In this document: positions 33,555-45,887 of the stretch, in pieces | Layout of the letters: the number at the start of each line of letters is the position of its first letter | Position numbering within the stretch: position 1 is the stretch's first letter | Source: Monilinia fructicola | Taxonomy: Eukaryota; Ascomycota; Leotiomycetes; Helotiales; Sclerotiniaceae | Direction of reading: 5' to 3' | Assembly (NCBI GenBank): GCA_008692225.1 | Contig: VICG01000007.1 | Span: 593,501 to 657,500 of the forward strand | Length of the DNA stretch: 64,000 bases | Translations under genes and position numbers: made by a program | Notes under the pieces: generated by a model | What the model saw: the letters and a program-made list of their open reading frames with translations, nothing else | What the model was told of the DNA's origin: nothing | The model's database searches: none

Positions 33555-34498
33555 TCAAGACTCGTTGTTCCCTTTCGAACACAAAACCACATTATCAATC
33601 TTTGAGCAATTTACCCGGACGATCCCTAATTGTCCAGAACTGGGCGTACTTATTCTTTGACGACAACATGTAATCATTCTCTTTAGATTCTGTGCTTTCT
33701 CATCCGAGTCTAAAAAGGCACTTGCACTAGGAACAGGGACCCCCTTTTTCTTTGAATCTGGCCGTGAAGCTGGTTGGATTGCTTTCCTGCAATTCCTTGC
33801 AAAGTTATTGCATTCCATGAAAATTTGGTGTCCTTATCCTGGATTCCTAAGCACAGCTTTCCAACTGCGTCACTTGTAAAATTCCACCCATTTTCCCGCT
33901 CCAGTTCTTCCATCTTCTCCTTTGCTAGAGATTTAATTTATTGTTCTCCAAGAATGCGCTGGGTAAGCATGTCTTTCTGTCACCCTTTAAGTAGAATAAT
34001 TGCACCTTTGCCCTCTTTAGACTCATAACTACCGCGACGAAACTTATGGTCTTTCCTTGGAAGAGATTGCTTGTCTGTTGGCGCCGTTGTAGATTGACCC
34101 GGAGGATGACCATTGGAATTGAAGATTATGGGACCTCCACCGTCATTGGATCCACGACTCTCTTCGAAGAAGCTCATAGCCCTTCTTTGGGCGGGTTGAT
34201 TCTCAGTCTGAATGAATCGATCTGAAAGCGTGCCGTTAAACTCGATTAGAAGTATACCTTCATTAAATTCGTAGCTATCGCCACGAGACTCATGATCTCT
34301 GTTTGAACAATTTTGCTTTTCCGTATGGGTAGATCGATCCCTGGGGGGCGCATGAGTTGAGACGTACTGTTGCATGAATAACTTAAATTCAATGCAATCC
34401 AATGTTTCGGAGAGAAAAGTTTGGGGATGATGATAAAATCGCGAGGACAGATGGAGATGGAATAAATGCCGATGAACTACATACCGAAGTCTTTTCAT
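33555..34498 (-). CDS. possible hypothetical gene, exon structure unresolved
   Basis: A 172-codon frame (34498-33980) carries two imperfect copies of a motif of the type DHxxRxxSYExxEG, about 75 residues apart. Two overlapping frames downstream (33913-33710 and 33818-33555) also look coding but cannot be joined to it with consensus splice sites. No domain or signal peptide is seen. A frameshift near 33780 or missed introns would explain the pattern. This is a weak call. Confidence 0.3.
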
Positions 34499-35690
34499 TC
34501 TCTGTTTCTTTTGTTCTTTCCAAATGATCCCCAGGCTGTGTTTATATGAAATGAAGAGTTCGCTTTAGGTCGAAAAGGAGTTAACACAAGTCTCAAAGAG
34601 GTTAGATGTCAAGCTTAAATTATACTCAGTGCTGGGATTGGCCTCCAAGGCAATTGGTCTGGTTGTCCGAGCAGGTGGATATTTTTCTAATCATTGAAAG
34701 TGATGGATGGATACGACACCAAATCAACGTGATCATATGGACAGGAGTTGCGGGGGAACCTATGAGATCGGTCAGAAGGAATGAGTTGCATAAATAACCG
34801 CGCGCTAACTTTTCAAGACATTTGAATGACGACGAACATTGATAGCAACGACCAAACGTAACTCTCGCGGTCAATCATTCATCTGCGATAGAATTATGAA
34901 AATGGAAAGCCCCCACCAATTCAGATTGTAAGAAGTCGAAACGACCGAATAAGCACGCACGGTTAATTGGTCAGCCTTCAGCCTTAAAGGGCTGAGGAGG
35001 GGCGAGATATTTCATGCACGCGCTAGCATCAAATGTCCTTGGTAACAATAATACCATCAAATTTAGAAAAATGAACGAAACCATAGAAGTGAAATGACGT
35101 AGATACACTGTAAGTTTGCAGGTAAAAACGTATTGAGATTCATGATTGGAAGTTGTTTGAAGCCGAAGTAGATAACAGAGAACTTTTGATCTATTCAAAT
35201 TTATTGGCTCAACAGTCACGTTTGCGACCAACCTGGGAAAGAAGACCCTGCCCAGGGCATGCAGTCTCTTATTTTTGTGCATCTGTCGGTGTGCTGGTGA
35301 GGCGGCTTAGCAGCGTGTCTGGCGCTTATGTGATCGTATCAGGTAGGTATGCTGACCAAATCGAAAAAAGACATTCTCAATACGGAGGATACGGAGAATA
35401 CGAGCGTTGATCAATCTTTGAATGAAAAGCTCTATTAAATTCCATAGATCAACACTTCGAGATCCATAAGGATTAACATGAAATGTATGCGAGATTGGAT
35501 TGCACGTGATATACAGTCTGATCGATTCCTATTGGACTCGCTTAAAGTTGCCAAGTCCCTTTAACCCCAGCTACTCCACCTCACTATCAAGCCCCTCGAA
35601 GGCTCGAACCCCTTCATCTCCAAAATAACTCCACACTCGGAATATTGCTTTTCCTGTACTGTTCCATTATTTTGTGATACATTGCCATTC
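34499..35690. other. intergenic region, nothing supported
   Basis: No coding signal, RNA gene or repeat that I can support. Confidence 0.4.
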
Positions 35691-36194
35691 TTATGTAAAC
35701 CATCGCAAATCTTTTGTTATCAACATACTATGCATGTCGCGATAACATCTGAATACATCAAAGATTATATAGAATTGACCTACGGCCTGCCTACCATTCA
35801 ACCCCGAGAAGCACTCAGCATCAAAGTTTGAGTTTCGGTAATGTCTCATAGCATAATTCCGTGCACTTGGCGATCCACCAAATTTGTAAAGCACCTTTCC
35901 TCCCAAGATCTCGGCATCCCCTGATGACTTGGCGTTGTGGTACATCCAGAAATGAAAACATCTTTCAAGTGAATTTGGATAAGGGCATGATGCCAGTGCA
36001 AATCGTGGCTATGCTCAGTATGTTGTCCTTGAGCTTGGCGTCTGACTATATCCAAGGGTATCATGGTGAATGTCCGAAAAGATCGCATACTCATTTTCTA
36101 TGTTCATCTGATTTCGTAGGTCTTCTTCAACCCATTCAAGGATCATATTCACATTCATTCTTTTGCTCAACTCAGCCTCAAAACTTTCAAGAGA
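35691..36194 (-). pseudogene. open-frame relic with two in-frame stops
   Basis: One minus frame reads like protein from 36194 to 35691. It is interrupted only by TGA at 36015-36017 and TAG at 36009-36011. Before the stops: NVNMILEWVEEDLRNQMN and HDTLGYSQTPSSRTTY. After them: CPYPNSLERCFHFWMYHN and EILGGKVLYKFGG. A donor-like GTAGGC at 35794 with an acceptor 46 bp later may mark an original intron. I do not recognise the family. It lies head-to-head with the GH76 gene and overlaps that gene's probable 5' leader. An intron spanning both stops was looked for and not found. Confidence 0.4.
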
Positions 36195-36292
36195 TCAGTC
36201 ACTCTTTTATTCTAGATATCATTTTCATACGTCAAACTCTGCTTTTTCCATATTCTCATGTACACTTTCCCTCATTCTTCTACTACTAAATC

Positions 36293-37764
36293 ATGAAGCT
36301 CGACTCTTTGGTCTATGCAGCAAGCTTCTGCGTCCTTGCCGGACAAGGCGTAGAGGGTGCCATAACACTTGATATTACCTCTCCAGATTCAATCAAAGCA
36401 GCTGCAAGTAATATAGCATATGATTTGATGTCATATTACACGGGAAACAATACTGGAGATGTGCCAGGAAACTTACCAGCACCATATTATTGGTGGGAGG
36501 CGGGAGCTATGTAGGGCTTCCCACATTCTCGCGATCTATTGATACTGACTCCTTGTTGATAGGTTCGGAACCATGGTGAATTATTGGTATTACACGGGCG
36601 ATACAAGCTATAACGACAACATACAGCAAGCACTACTACATCAAGCAGGGGAGGACGGTGATTATATGCCTCTAAATCAAACGAAAACAGAAGGGAACGA
36701 TGATCAAGGCTTTTGGGGAATGGCAGCGATGACAGCAGCGGAAACCAAATTTCAAGATCCTCCAGACACAAGTCCAGGGTGGTTAGCACTGGCACAAGGA
36801 GTCTTCAACACCCAAATCGCGCGGTGGGATAATTCGACATGTAATGGTGGATTTCGATGGCAAATATTTACCTTCAACAACGGATACAATTATAAAAACA
36901 GCATTTCGAATGGTTGCGTCTTTAATTTGGCAGCAAGGTTAGCTTTGTATACTGGAGACTCCATCTATTCGGAATGGGCGGAAAAGGTATATGATTGGGT
37001 AGAAGGGGTGGGACTTATTTCACCAGATTACAAAGTCTATGACGGAACTCAAAATTCAGATAACTGTACCGACAAAGATCACAATCGCTGGACATATAAC
37101 AGTGGAATATATCTCGTTGGAAGCGCTGCCATGTACAATCATGTAAGTCTCACCAAATCTCATATACATACAGCTTTTGAGATACTAATCTATCTAGACC
37201 AACGGCAGTGCGATATGGAAAGAGCGTGTGATCGGTATCCTTAACTCATCGACAGATTTCTTCCAGAATGGAATCATGGTCGAAGCTTGCGAATCCGCTA
37301 CGTGCAACAACGATCAACAATCTTTCAAAACTTATTTTGGACGGTGGCTAGCTGCAACGACCAAGCTTGCACCTTTCACTGCACCCACCATCATGCCTTT
37401 ATTAACTACCAGCGCAACAGCCGCAGTGAAAACTTGTACGGTTGGGAAACGAGGAAATACGTGTGGTTTGAAATGGACTACAGGTTCCAATGATGGAATT
37501 ACCGGCGTAGGTGAACAAATGGCAGCGCTGGAAGTCGTCCAAAGTCTGCTGGTACCTCAGACCAGGGATTGGGTTAGTGAGGTTCATGGAACAGGGACAA
37601 GTGAAGGAGACGACGATGCCGGCACGGATTCGAGGATCAACACGGATGGAAGCGAAGTCACACCCGTCACCACGGCTGATAAAGTTGGGGCTACGATATT
37701 TACCATGTTCATTGTTGCGGGTGTTATTGGGGGCAGTGCATTTTTGTGTGTCGAGTGGTTTTGA
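36293..37764 (+). CDS. GH76 endo-alpha-1,6-mannanase / Dfg5-Dcw1-type wall protein
   Basis: Three exons, 36293-36510, 36563-37142 and 37198-37764 (introns 52 and 55 bp), encode 454 residues. A signal peptide ([19 protein letters not shown]) leads into the GH76 domain, with [17 protein letters not shown], the catalytic Asp pair D119-D120 within [16 protein letters not shown], and [20 protein letters not shown]. The C-terminus has a Ser/Thr/Asp-rich stem and a hydrophobic segment ([20 protein letters not shown]) that suits GPI attachment or a membrane anchor. Yeast Dfg5 and Dcw1 are thought to link GPI-anchored mannoproteins to wall glucan. Length, motifs and end signals match this subgroup, so I infer the same extracellular wall role. 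The protein seems intact. Confidence 0.92.
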
Positions 37765-40700
37765 AATCCGGTGGAGGAAATCTACTATGTTTATTCCTCC
37801 ATGTAAGCGGATTCAGGAAAGTTATTGGTATCATCGCATCGAATAAGAAGAAGCATATTGTCGGCGTTATGTATTCGGGGTTTCAGGACTAGAGGGAAAG
37901 GAAAGCGTTGGGAAGCAAGGCGTTATATCTATCCGCTGCATAGGTAGCATCAAGTATGATGTCGGTGTTATTTCATTTGTTTTATCTTCGTTCTATTCCT
38001 TAAGAGGAACAATTTTTTTACCCATGTTAAGCTGTTCCACATCACTATCCGAGGAATCTCAGTTCTGATCACTTGGAGTTTATCCGTCATCATACCCACT
38101 GGGCCTCATTCATTTCAGTGAGTAAAGGAATAAGAACTCGTTACTCAGAAAACTGTGATAGTGCACCTGATACAATAAGGCCGAATTTATTTTCCCGCAA
38201 TCTAGTATCAAGAGATAGATGGCCTACGCCTTGGAATTACTTTTGAAATTATACTATACACAAGAGTCTCCTCCACAACTAGCCAGTCTTTTTGACCTCA
38301 GCCCTCCTAACCTGACATCTCCCACCTCTCTCATCCTCTTCCGTTCATTCTCGTCCGTTCCATCAATACATCCATACAGCTCTCCGAAAGAAGCATAACC
38401 GGAAAACAAGCAATTAGGAATGCGATTCAGGATACCCGTTGCGAGGGGTTTTGATATGGGCTTTCATGGGTGGCAGCGGGGAAATTGGAGGTCAGATGGG
38501 TTGGGGATGTTATGATAAGGTTGGTTGTGTATGGTTGAGGTGGAAAAGCTGGGAGAGATGAGATTCTCGCTGTTTTTGGGTTTGGGTTTGTGGGGTAGAG
38601 GGGAGTGGATTTATGAGGGACTTGGAGACTTTTGGGGACTGATGGATGGGATTGAGACGCCCTGGATCGGATTGGAGATATATTGGGCTGCAAGGCGTGA
38701 ACTGAAGAACTAAATTTCTGGGGAAGGGGGCGGGGTCGGGTGATTGTTTGAGTGCTGACACATCTGGATTTAGATCTGATGGGGCGGGTTATGTGTGGGG
38801 CAGTGTTGGGGGCAGTGTTGGAGGCAGTCTGCGGCTTTATACAGTTAATATTGTTGTCGGGGAATGTCAATTTAAGCCATAGAATAACTAATAAATGATA
38901 TTCCCCAGCCCACAGATCTTGACCTTAAAGTTGAAGGACATTCGTTGTATATCGACGGGTCATTTGTGACATGAAATGAGTATTGCTACTTCGTCGCGAT
39001 GGAGTAGGTTTGGATGTGGAGATGAGATCACGTACATATGGCAATTGGGAGTTTTGGAATAGCGATGAGGCTTTCCGTCTCTCCGCCGTTCAACGATGAT
39101 GATGAATCATGGCTAGTTAAGTCGCCGCTCCGTCACAACCCCCAAACGATATTTTCAACAATAAGTCTAGAGTTGATGGACATGTGCTCAATCATACAGA
39201 ACGGAATTTCATTCACCAATCTCGAATATAATCCAAAGCTCAACACGGGTCATATCTTGTGAGGTAATCCTTGACATCGGGTATGGTGGTTGTAAATGTA
39301 GGCCATTCCAAGGCTGTGGAGTGGAGACCGGGAGGAAAGCCGCTGGTGGCTGCTGTAGTGTGAGATCCAAAGTCAAAGAATATACAGATTCGAATAAGAA
39401 ATGAAGGAGGATTTCAGAAGGGAGTTTTGTGACTCGGAAAACTGAATACTCGTTTCCTGGGAAATTATAGAGCGAGTGGCTACTTTGAAGTATATAGCTA
39501 ACAGTGGGATAGGGAGTGCAAGCGTCAAAACCTTCATGAAAGTACCATGCCGTTTTTCGCTTCTCAGAGAGGATGATGTGTTGGACTCCAAGAATGGGTA
39601 AAGTTTCATCTCTTCACAAAGATAGGCACCGAAATGGAATGCTGGGCTATCAGGGGTTGTGCAAAGTGTAGCTGAAATTGGAACACAGAAATTGAAAGTG
39701 TGCGAAGGAAGTATCTACATAGCATATTCATTTTGCTTCAAACTTTTGGTTTGATACACTAGGAGATTCTTAAGACTTAGACATAAGACATAGACATAGC
39801 ACAGAAGCTGCCAGGGAAAACTTAATGCTTACGATATGATCACAAATAGATCGAATCGACAATGTGTAAAATGAAGAAAGTAGCAGAGATGACTAGATAC
39901 ACAAAGTGAAATGAGGTGAAGTATAGACCTACGAACAATGGATTTCTCGGAGATTTTGTGGCAAGATATGTCTTGATAGCTGAACAGCTATTGCAGTGAA
40001 GCGTGAAGGGTCATCATGCCTCTTCGTGGCCAAGAAGCCTTGCACACTTGTTCCATCCTCACAAATTTTATCGAGCATCAGTCCAAAAAGTCTCTCTCCA
40101 GCAGAGACTGAAACGAATATCCCATAAGCTTTGGCACCAAAATCTGGCGTGAAAGCCTACCATGGTTCTCGCCTACCTTCCTGCGTTCATCGACACACCA
40201 TAGCTTATATAGTCATGACTTTCGGCTTTGTTGTAACCAAGGTCCCTCCCTAGCCAGCGAGACATAAGATCTGCATGCCTCTCCTAATTTCCCTAAGGAT
40301 CTTCCGCAGAACAAATTTTGAACGCCGAGTCCTCGCAAAATCCTCAATCATTCCGTTAATGCGCCCATCCTAATATCTTAGTCGAGTGTAATAATTTGTA
40401 TGATTCGGCTATCGTTCCACTGTCAGACCACGAAGTCTTGTTATTATCCGTTGATATGAGGTAGCAGGTTATCGCATCCAATGTGCCGAGCTTCCGGAAA
40501 AGGGGTTATGGTGATTTCAAGACTTCATCGTCAGGATGGTGCAACTCCTGATAGTGAAGGAGGAGGGGATGAAGAAATCGTTTTTGCTGTTTTATCGGCT
40601 TGTCTTGGCTATTCGTATAGACATTCGGATGTGCTATGTTATTCGTTTTACGTATGCATATGTATGTGTATATGAACTCACCCCGAAACCAGTCGATACA

Positions 40701-41482
40701 TAAGTTAGATGATTAGTATTCGTTCTCATAGCAGTTTTGAAATTGAAAAGAGGTAAAGACTGGGAAGGTTGGAATAAATGATCGCTTATAATGATCATGA
40801 AGGGGATTTTCCATCGGATATTAATCCTTGACTGAACTACACGGGAGTGTCCGTATAGCACAATAAGATGGCACGTATCATAACACTATTCCACACTACT
40901 GTACGTTCTGTGCACATGTTCCTGCAAAAAATGCATTATCAAGTACCATAATAAGTTAGATTCATCCCCAAAGCCATTATTATGGGGAAAAAGTGCTCAT
41001 GATTATGGTACTTCAATGGGCGGTGAAGGGGATGAAGGTATCCCCATTCATGAGAGATGCATCTAATGTGAAAATTTAAGTCAAGAGCGGAATAGTCTTG
41101 TCACCACGTCAGTAATTTATATGTCTTATCCAATGAACTGAGGGGTATCACCAGATTCTTTATAGGGGAATTCTATACAGTCTAAGACAGATGCTGTACA
41201 GGTGAATCTTGCATGATCACCTCCAATTTTTCTGAATAGAAGTTATTTTGAACTACTTTACATTATTTACATGCACACAGATCCAATACACATAACATAT
41301 TCATGTTCATATTCTCAGACATTCATATTCATATCCATATTCATATTCACATTCACATTCATATTATTGTACATACAATCAGTCAGTCTGTCTGAATCCA
41401 TACATGCGTGCTACTCCGTAAACAACTACGAGACAACAGATCACAACAAACATCCCATTTATTGATTTTAATTGCAGCAAAA
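37765..41482. other. long intergenic region
   Basis: About 3.7 kb without a supported gene. A minus frame at 38427-38870 is Pro/Ser-rich because the plus strand is locally G-rich, and is not convincing. A 78-codon minus frame at 39373-39609 has one hydrophobic stretch and no support. The 5' side of the next gene carries a TTCATA microsatellite. Confidence 0.4.
41295..41368. repeat. TTCATA/TTCACA hexanucleotide microsatellite
   Basis: About a dozen imperfect ATTCAT-type units lie 115-190 bp upstream of the F-box-like gene's ATG. Confidence 0.9.
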
Positions 41483-42673
41483 ATGATTGAATTAAATGAC
41501 TTGGTGGATGAAAGAGCCTTTGGTCATGATCTGGAATCTCTACAAGCAGCAAATGAATACCTCGAGCGATTGTTATTTGCGACAGCCAGGAAACATAATC
41601 AAGTATGGGAGGAGTTAGAATCTATGAAAGCTGCGTCTGGTATTTACGACAATCCGTTACCATTTCTCTCATTTCCCCGCGAAGTCCGAGATCAGATATA
41701 TACATATGCTCTCCAAGCACCCCGCGAAGCATTCGTTGGACTTCGACATATTAGAATGCTTTCCTGCGATGCATTTCCAGATTCAACACATTATCCATTC
41801 AAACCACCTACGCCCGGGTTGCTTTTGGTCAATAAACAAATATATGAAGAGGCAGTACAAGTTCTGTATACATGCAACAATTTCTCCTTCCACAGGCCCC
41901 GGGAACTGTTCGATTTTCAGAGTCAAGTCGGGGTATACAATTGTGCGCTGGTACGACAAATGAAGATATCCGTTGTGTTCGACGATGAATCTATGCATGT
42001 TCCATCGGAATATGTAGCACCTTGTGATTACGAGAATATCCCTTCGCATTGGGCAAAGGCATTGATCGAATCGAGACTTATGAATAATATCGTCAGCATG
42101 CAAATTGATGCGAATTCTGGATCACATGAAATGCGTTTGATGTGCATGCCTCCTTCATTATATCGTGCGATTATTGCAACATTCTCTCGGAATCGAAATG
42201 CGAAAACGGCGCCGGAAATAGTTTTAAAGGGATTCCAAACACAAGAAGTAGACAAGTTTCCCAAAAACTGGAAGAAGTCTACGGAGCAATGGTTGGAAGT
42301 GGAATGGCAGACAAATGATGAGGAGGTGGATGAATCAGAACCATTTTGGAACTCTTCGGATGTTGATCCTGCTGATACGCATAGCTCATGGGACGAGGGA
42401 GGAGCATCCCCTGATGAGGATGGACAGTCTGAGGAAGACTCGTCATCTTATTTAGGGGGCTCCAGCACAGGAAAGGGAAATGTACCAACATTGTTTAACG
42501 AACTTGGGGAATTGATGGAATCGGATTATACGGATTCAGATACGGATTCAGACGTGGGTTCTGAGGATTCATTTTATACGGCCGCACCATGGAATGATGT
42601 TAAAGAAGTGTTATTACAGTTTCGAAGCTTCCAAGAAGCTGGTCAACGACAAGGAGGTCTGTTAGGTGTTTAA
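41483..42673 (+). CDS. F-box-like fungal protein
   Basis: An intronless frame of 396 residues starts at the ATG at 41483; the frame is open upstream, but only from a GTG. Near residues 57-76 it has LPFLSFPREVRDQIYTYALQ, the short F-box-like N-terminal motif that marks a large fungal family. The next part reads PPTPGLLLVNKQIYEEAVQVLY, also typical. The C-terminal third is very acidic and Ser-rich with Asp-Ser repeats (YTDSDTDSDVGSEDS), probably disordered. F-box-like members are thought to recruit substrates to SCF ubiquitin ligases, though for this subgroup that is unproven. It converges on the sugar transporter gene with a gap of about 420 bp. Confidence 0.7.
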   Translation: MIELNDLVDERAFGHDLESLQAANEYLERLLFATARKHNQVWEELESMKAASGIYDNPLPFLSFPREVRDQIYTYALQAPREAFVGLRHIRMLSCDAFPDSTHYPFKPPTPGLLLVNKQIYEEAVQVLYTCNNFSFHRPRELFDFQSQVGVYNCALVRQMKISVVFDDESMHVPSEYVAPCDYENIPSHWAKALIESRLMNNIVSMQIDANSGSHEMRLMCMPPSLYRAIIATFSRNRNAKTAPEIVLKGFQTQEVDKFPKNWKKSTEQWLEVEWQTNDEEVDESEPFWNSSDVDPADTHSSWDEGGASPDEDGQSEEDSSSYLGGSSTGKGNVPTLFNELGELMESDYTDSDTDSDVGSEDSFYTAAPWNDVKEVLLQFRSFQEAGQRQGGLLGV

Positions 42674-43096
42674 TGCCATGGAGGGTGTGAAACCCATAGG
42701 GAGTGGAATATTCAGGTGCTGTTGGTGATGATTAAGACTGTTTTGAATGTTGATTTTTGTCCTTATTTTTGTACTCGGATTTCGGGGTCTCATGGCGCAA
42801 CGGAAAGTAATGTCCTCGGGGTGGTAAAGAAGAATAAAGGGACCAGAATTTCAAGTGGGAAAGATACCTTTGAGGATCAGCGCAGATTGGCCCTATTAAA
42901 ATGATCATGGCTAAAAATTTGTTCAATATGTTGATTGTAAGGAGTTCGGTATTGATATCCATAGCATTTAGAAGGTATATAAAAGATCCATTGACATATA
43001 CAAGCCACATTCTCATTTTTTGACGTTGGCCAGATCATAATCATGGCCCATGTTCGCCTACCCCGGCTATTCGTCTTCTTTTGTTTAATCCTGCAT
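42674..43096. other. convergent 3' intergenic region
   Basis: Holds the 3' ends of two converging genes; nothing else seen. Confidence 0.5.
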
Positions 43097-44938
43097 CTAC
43101 GCATTATCATTGGTACCCATTACTCGTCCAGACCCATCAAAGATCATATTAGTCTTCTTAGTACTCTCCTTTCTTGGATTGGGAGCATCAAAAATCGACT
43201 TCATCTCCTCCAACGTCTTTCCAGCTGTCTCGACAAAGAAGAAATAGATGAGAAGTAGTTCGATACAAATCCATGCAATGTATACCAAATACAACTTCCA
43301 CCCTATGGCTGCAATACCAACACTGATGCCATAGGTATTTACTACCATAGCAATATTCAAGAACAGGTAATTCAATCCGGAGCCTTTGGCACGTGTTCTG
43401 TTCTCCAAACATTCTACCGCATACAAAGTTTGGAGTGGTGTAAAGCCCCAAGAGTAGATCAGTCCAAATAGGTAAATGGAGACGATGACTCCATATGCGA
43501 GCTTGGGGTTGTTTTCGGATGCTGCTGTGAATGCGGTGAGCATTATGTAGGCAAGTAATCCTCCACCAAGTCCAGCCATCATCATGACTCTTCGGCCCAG
43601 TTTGTCGAGCAGAGTAGCACCATAAATGGCTCCTATCATGGAGAAGATTGGATTGATAGCGTTGATGAGAAGTTGTTTATCGGTGCTTCCAATGCCTGCA
43701 TTCTTAACCATTTCGGGCTATCATCGATGTCAGTAAAAGGAAGCTGGTTGGTTCAAAGGAGAAAACTGTACCATGAAATAAGAAACAACATTATTCCCCG
43801 ACCATTGACCAAAAAACGCCATCGCAATGACCATATACAAGCGATACCTTGCGCCTCTTGTATTAGCCAGCTCAGAAAAATCCCACCAAGGATTTTCGTT
43901 CTTTGACATCTGGATCTGTTCCACAATCTCATTATATACTGTAATTGGACAATCGCAGATTGGTCATCCCCATCCCCATGATACTTTGCAAAAACTGCAA
44001 GAGCCTCTTCCCTCCTACCATTCGCAATCAACCAACGCGGTGACTCGGGGAAGAACAGTATCATCACCATCACAACAGCAGGCATACCCGCCTGCACAAG
44101 CGTGGGAACTCTCCACGCCCACGAACTTGTCAAATTCTTATTTGCTCCATATGTCGCCCATCCGGCTAGGATATTTCCCAACCACCAAAAGTTATTGTAC
44201 ATTCCCGCCATCGTTCCTCGATACGCCGGATGTGCCAATTCAACTGTATATGCGGGGCCAGCTGCACTTGCCAGCGCGGCCCCAAAACCAAGAATGAATC
44301 TTCCGCCGATGAACTGGCCTCGCACGTGAGCGGAGGCTTGGATGGCGGTCCCGACGAGGACGATGAAACAGCCGATGAATATGCACATTCGGCGTCCATA
44401 CCCGTCAGCCAGCAATCCACAAAAAGGGAATGCGGCGATCTGTCCCATGTTATAGATGATGAAAATTACGCCGGTGGAGGAACCGGCGCCGCTGAGTCCA
44501 AAGCTTTTTTGGTAGGGGATCATGGCGTTTATACTTCCCATGAGGGAGGAATCTTTATGTTGTCTCCATCAGCCAAGTAACTCGAATCAAACTCACATAT
44601 GAGAACGAGAACAGCTTCGCATCCAGACTTCGTAACCTCGTGACGGCTGGCTATTGAGTACCGGCATTCGGATGGGAGAAAACCAAATCAAACATACCGA
44701 ATCCATTCATAGTAGAAACCAAATATCCAACAGCCATGATACTATATAGTTTTATCATATTTTTACTCCACAGTCTTGGTTTCTGGGCCGCGACGGCGGC
44801 GGCCAGTGTTGTAGATGCGGCTTGTACTTGTGTTGTATTTCCAAGAGGTGCTTTGAATTCCGGATCCATTGTGCTGGAAGTTTCATGGAGGTATTCTCCT
44901 GTTGGGTTTTCGAGGTGGCGAGGGGAACCTTTGCCCAT
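43097..44938 (-). CDS. MFS sugar transporter, frameshifted by two bases
   Basis: Three exons, 44938-44698, 44552-43772 and 43717-43097 (introns 145 and 54 bp). Corrected by 2 nt this gives 546 residues. Sugar-porter hallmarks are present: STMNGFDSSLMGSINAM in helix 1, DGYGRR, GRFILGFG, the central PESPRWLIANGRREEA, DKLGRR, and the C-terminal ETAGKTLEEM. It most resembles lactose/hexose permease-like fungal porters. In exon 2 a TATATA tract (43933-43938) holds two extra bases: the reading VQLQY must jump frame to continue as NEIVEQIQMSKNENPWWDFS. The remaining coding sequence is intact, so the break is recent or an assembly error. The ATG at 44938 gives a long polar N-terminus; a downstream in-frame ATG at 44869 is possible. 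Confidence 0.85.
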
Positions 44939-45887
44939 TGTGTTGGATTTTGAGTGGGCTCCTCTGGTACTGAGGGGTTATATTGGAGTGGATAGAGAAT
45001 AGGAGGATATTTGAGGAATGGAGGCAATCGATCACAGAACTTCCTCAGTACCCTTACACAAGAAACAAAATACAAATTCCAAGACAGAACAATCATAAAC
45101 GAACCCGCTAATCACCTTCCTCTTTATACTCACTCTGTCATATATTCTACTACCCTACCTCTCAACAAACAGACCCAAGGAGTCGTGCATATACGCTTGC
45201 AATTGCACGCCTCCATGAGTGACAATATTTTGCGGGGTTAGCGTTGTATTTCCTGGGAATTATAGATCTTCTAGATCCTATCTCTTTTATCGAATCTGGC
45301 CATCTCAATTCTCATCGGTAGTATCTGGTGTAAATGGAGAACGAATAGTATGACCATAAAGCAAAGCAGAATGCACCAGAGCCTCTCCATACCTCCCCCG
45401 CATACCCCCATTTTACCCCAGAAACTTGAGATGTACCCACGAGAAATGAGATCGCTTACCTGCTTGGGGATGTGTGTTGCCTGTTTTTGTGGATTGGATT
45501 AAGTTCATCGCTACGTGTTAGGAGGCTGCTTTGTTTCTGCGCTTATTATGCTTATTTTCTCAGGCTTGTGTCTTTTTTGACTGGATTGAGTTTGTAGGAT
45601 TGCATTGTGTCGGATTAAGTTTTCCCAATGACACTTGGTGGGTGTATTCCGGCCGTTACCCCCGAGCTTAGTTTCTTTGTTTGGGGTTGAGGGAATGGCA
45701 TGGTCGAATGATTCTCGTGTTCTGGAGGAATTCGAAATGGGGATTGGAATGGAATTGGAATGGGGCTAGAAAGAAACTACTCTAGAAGGGGGTGGGGAAG
45801 TGAGAGGACATTGGCGTGAGGTTTAGGTGTATTATTGAGGATACGATAGAATGAGTATCTGTACCGAAGTGGAGGTTTATGGGTTCC
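44939..45887. other. intergenic region upstream of the sugar transporter
   Basis: Probable promoter of the transporter; no gene seen. Confidence 0.5.

Noticed and set aside
38427..38870. 147-codon Pro/Ser-rich minus frame
   Set aside because: Produced by a G-rich plus strand; overlapping frames have similar composition and no homology features.
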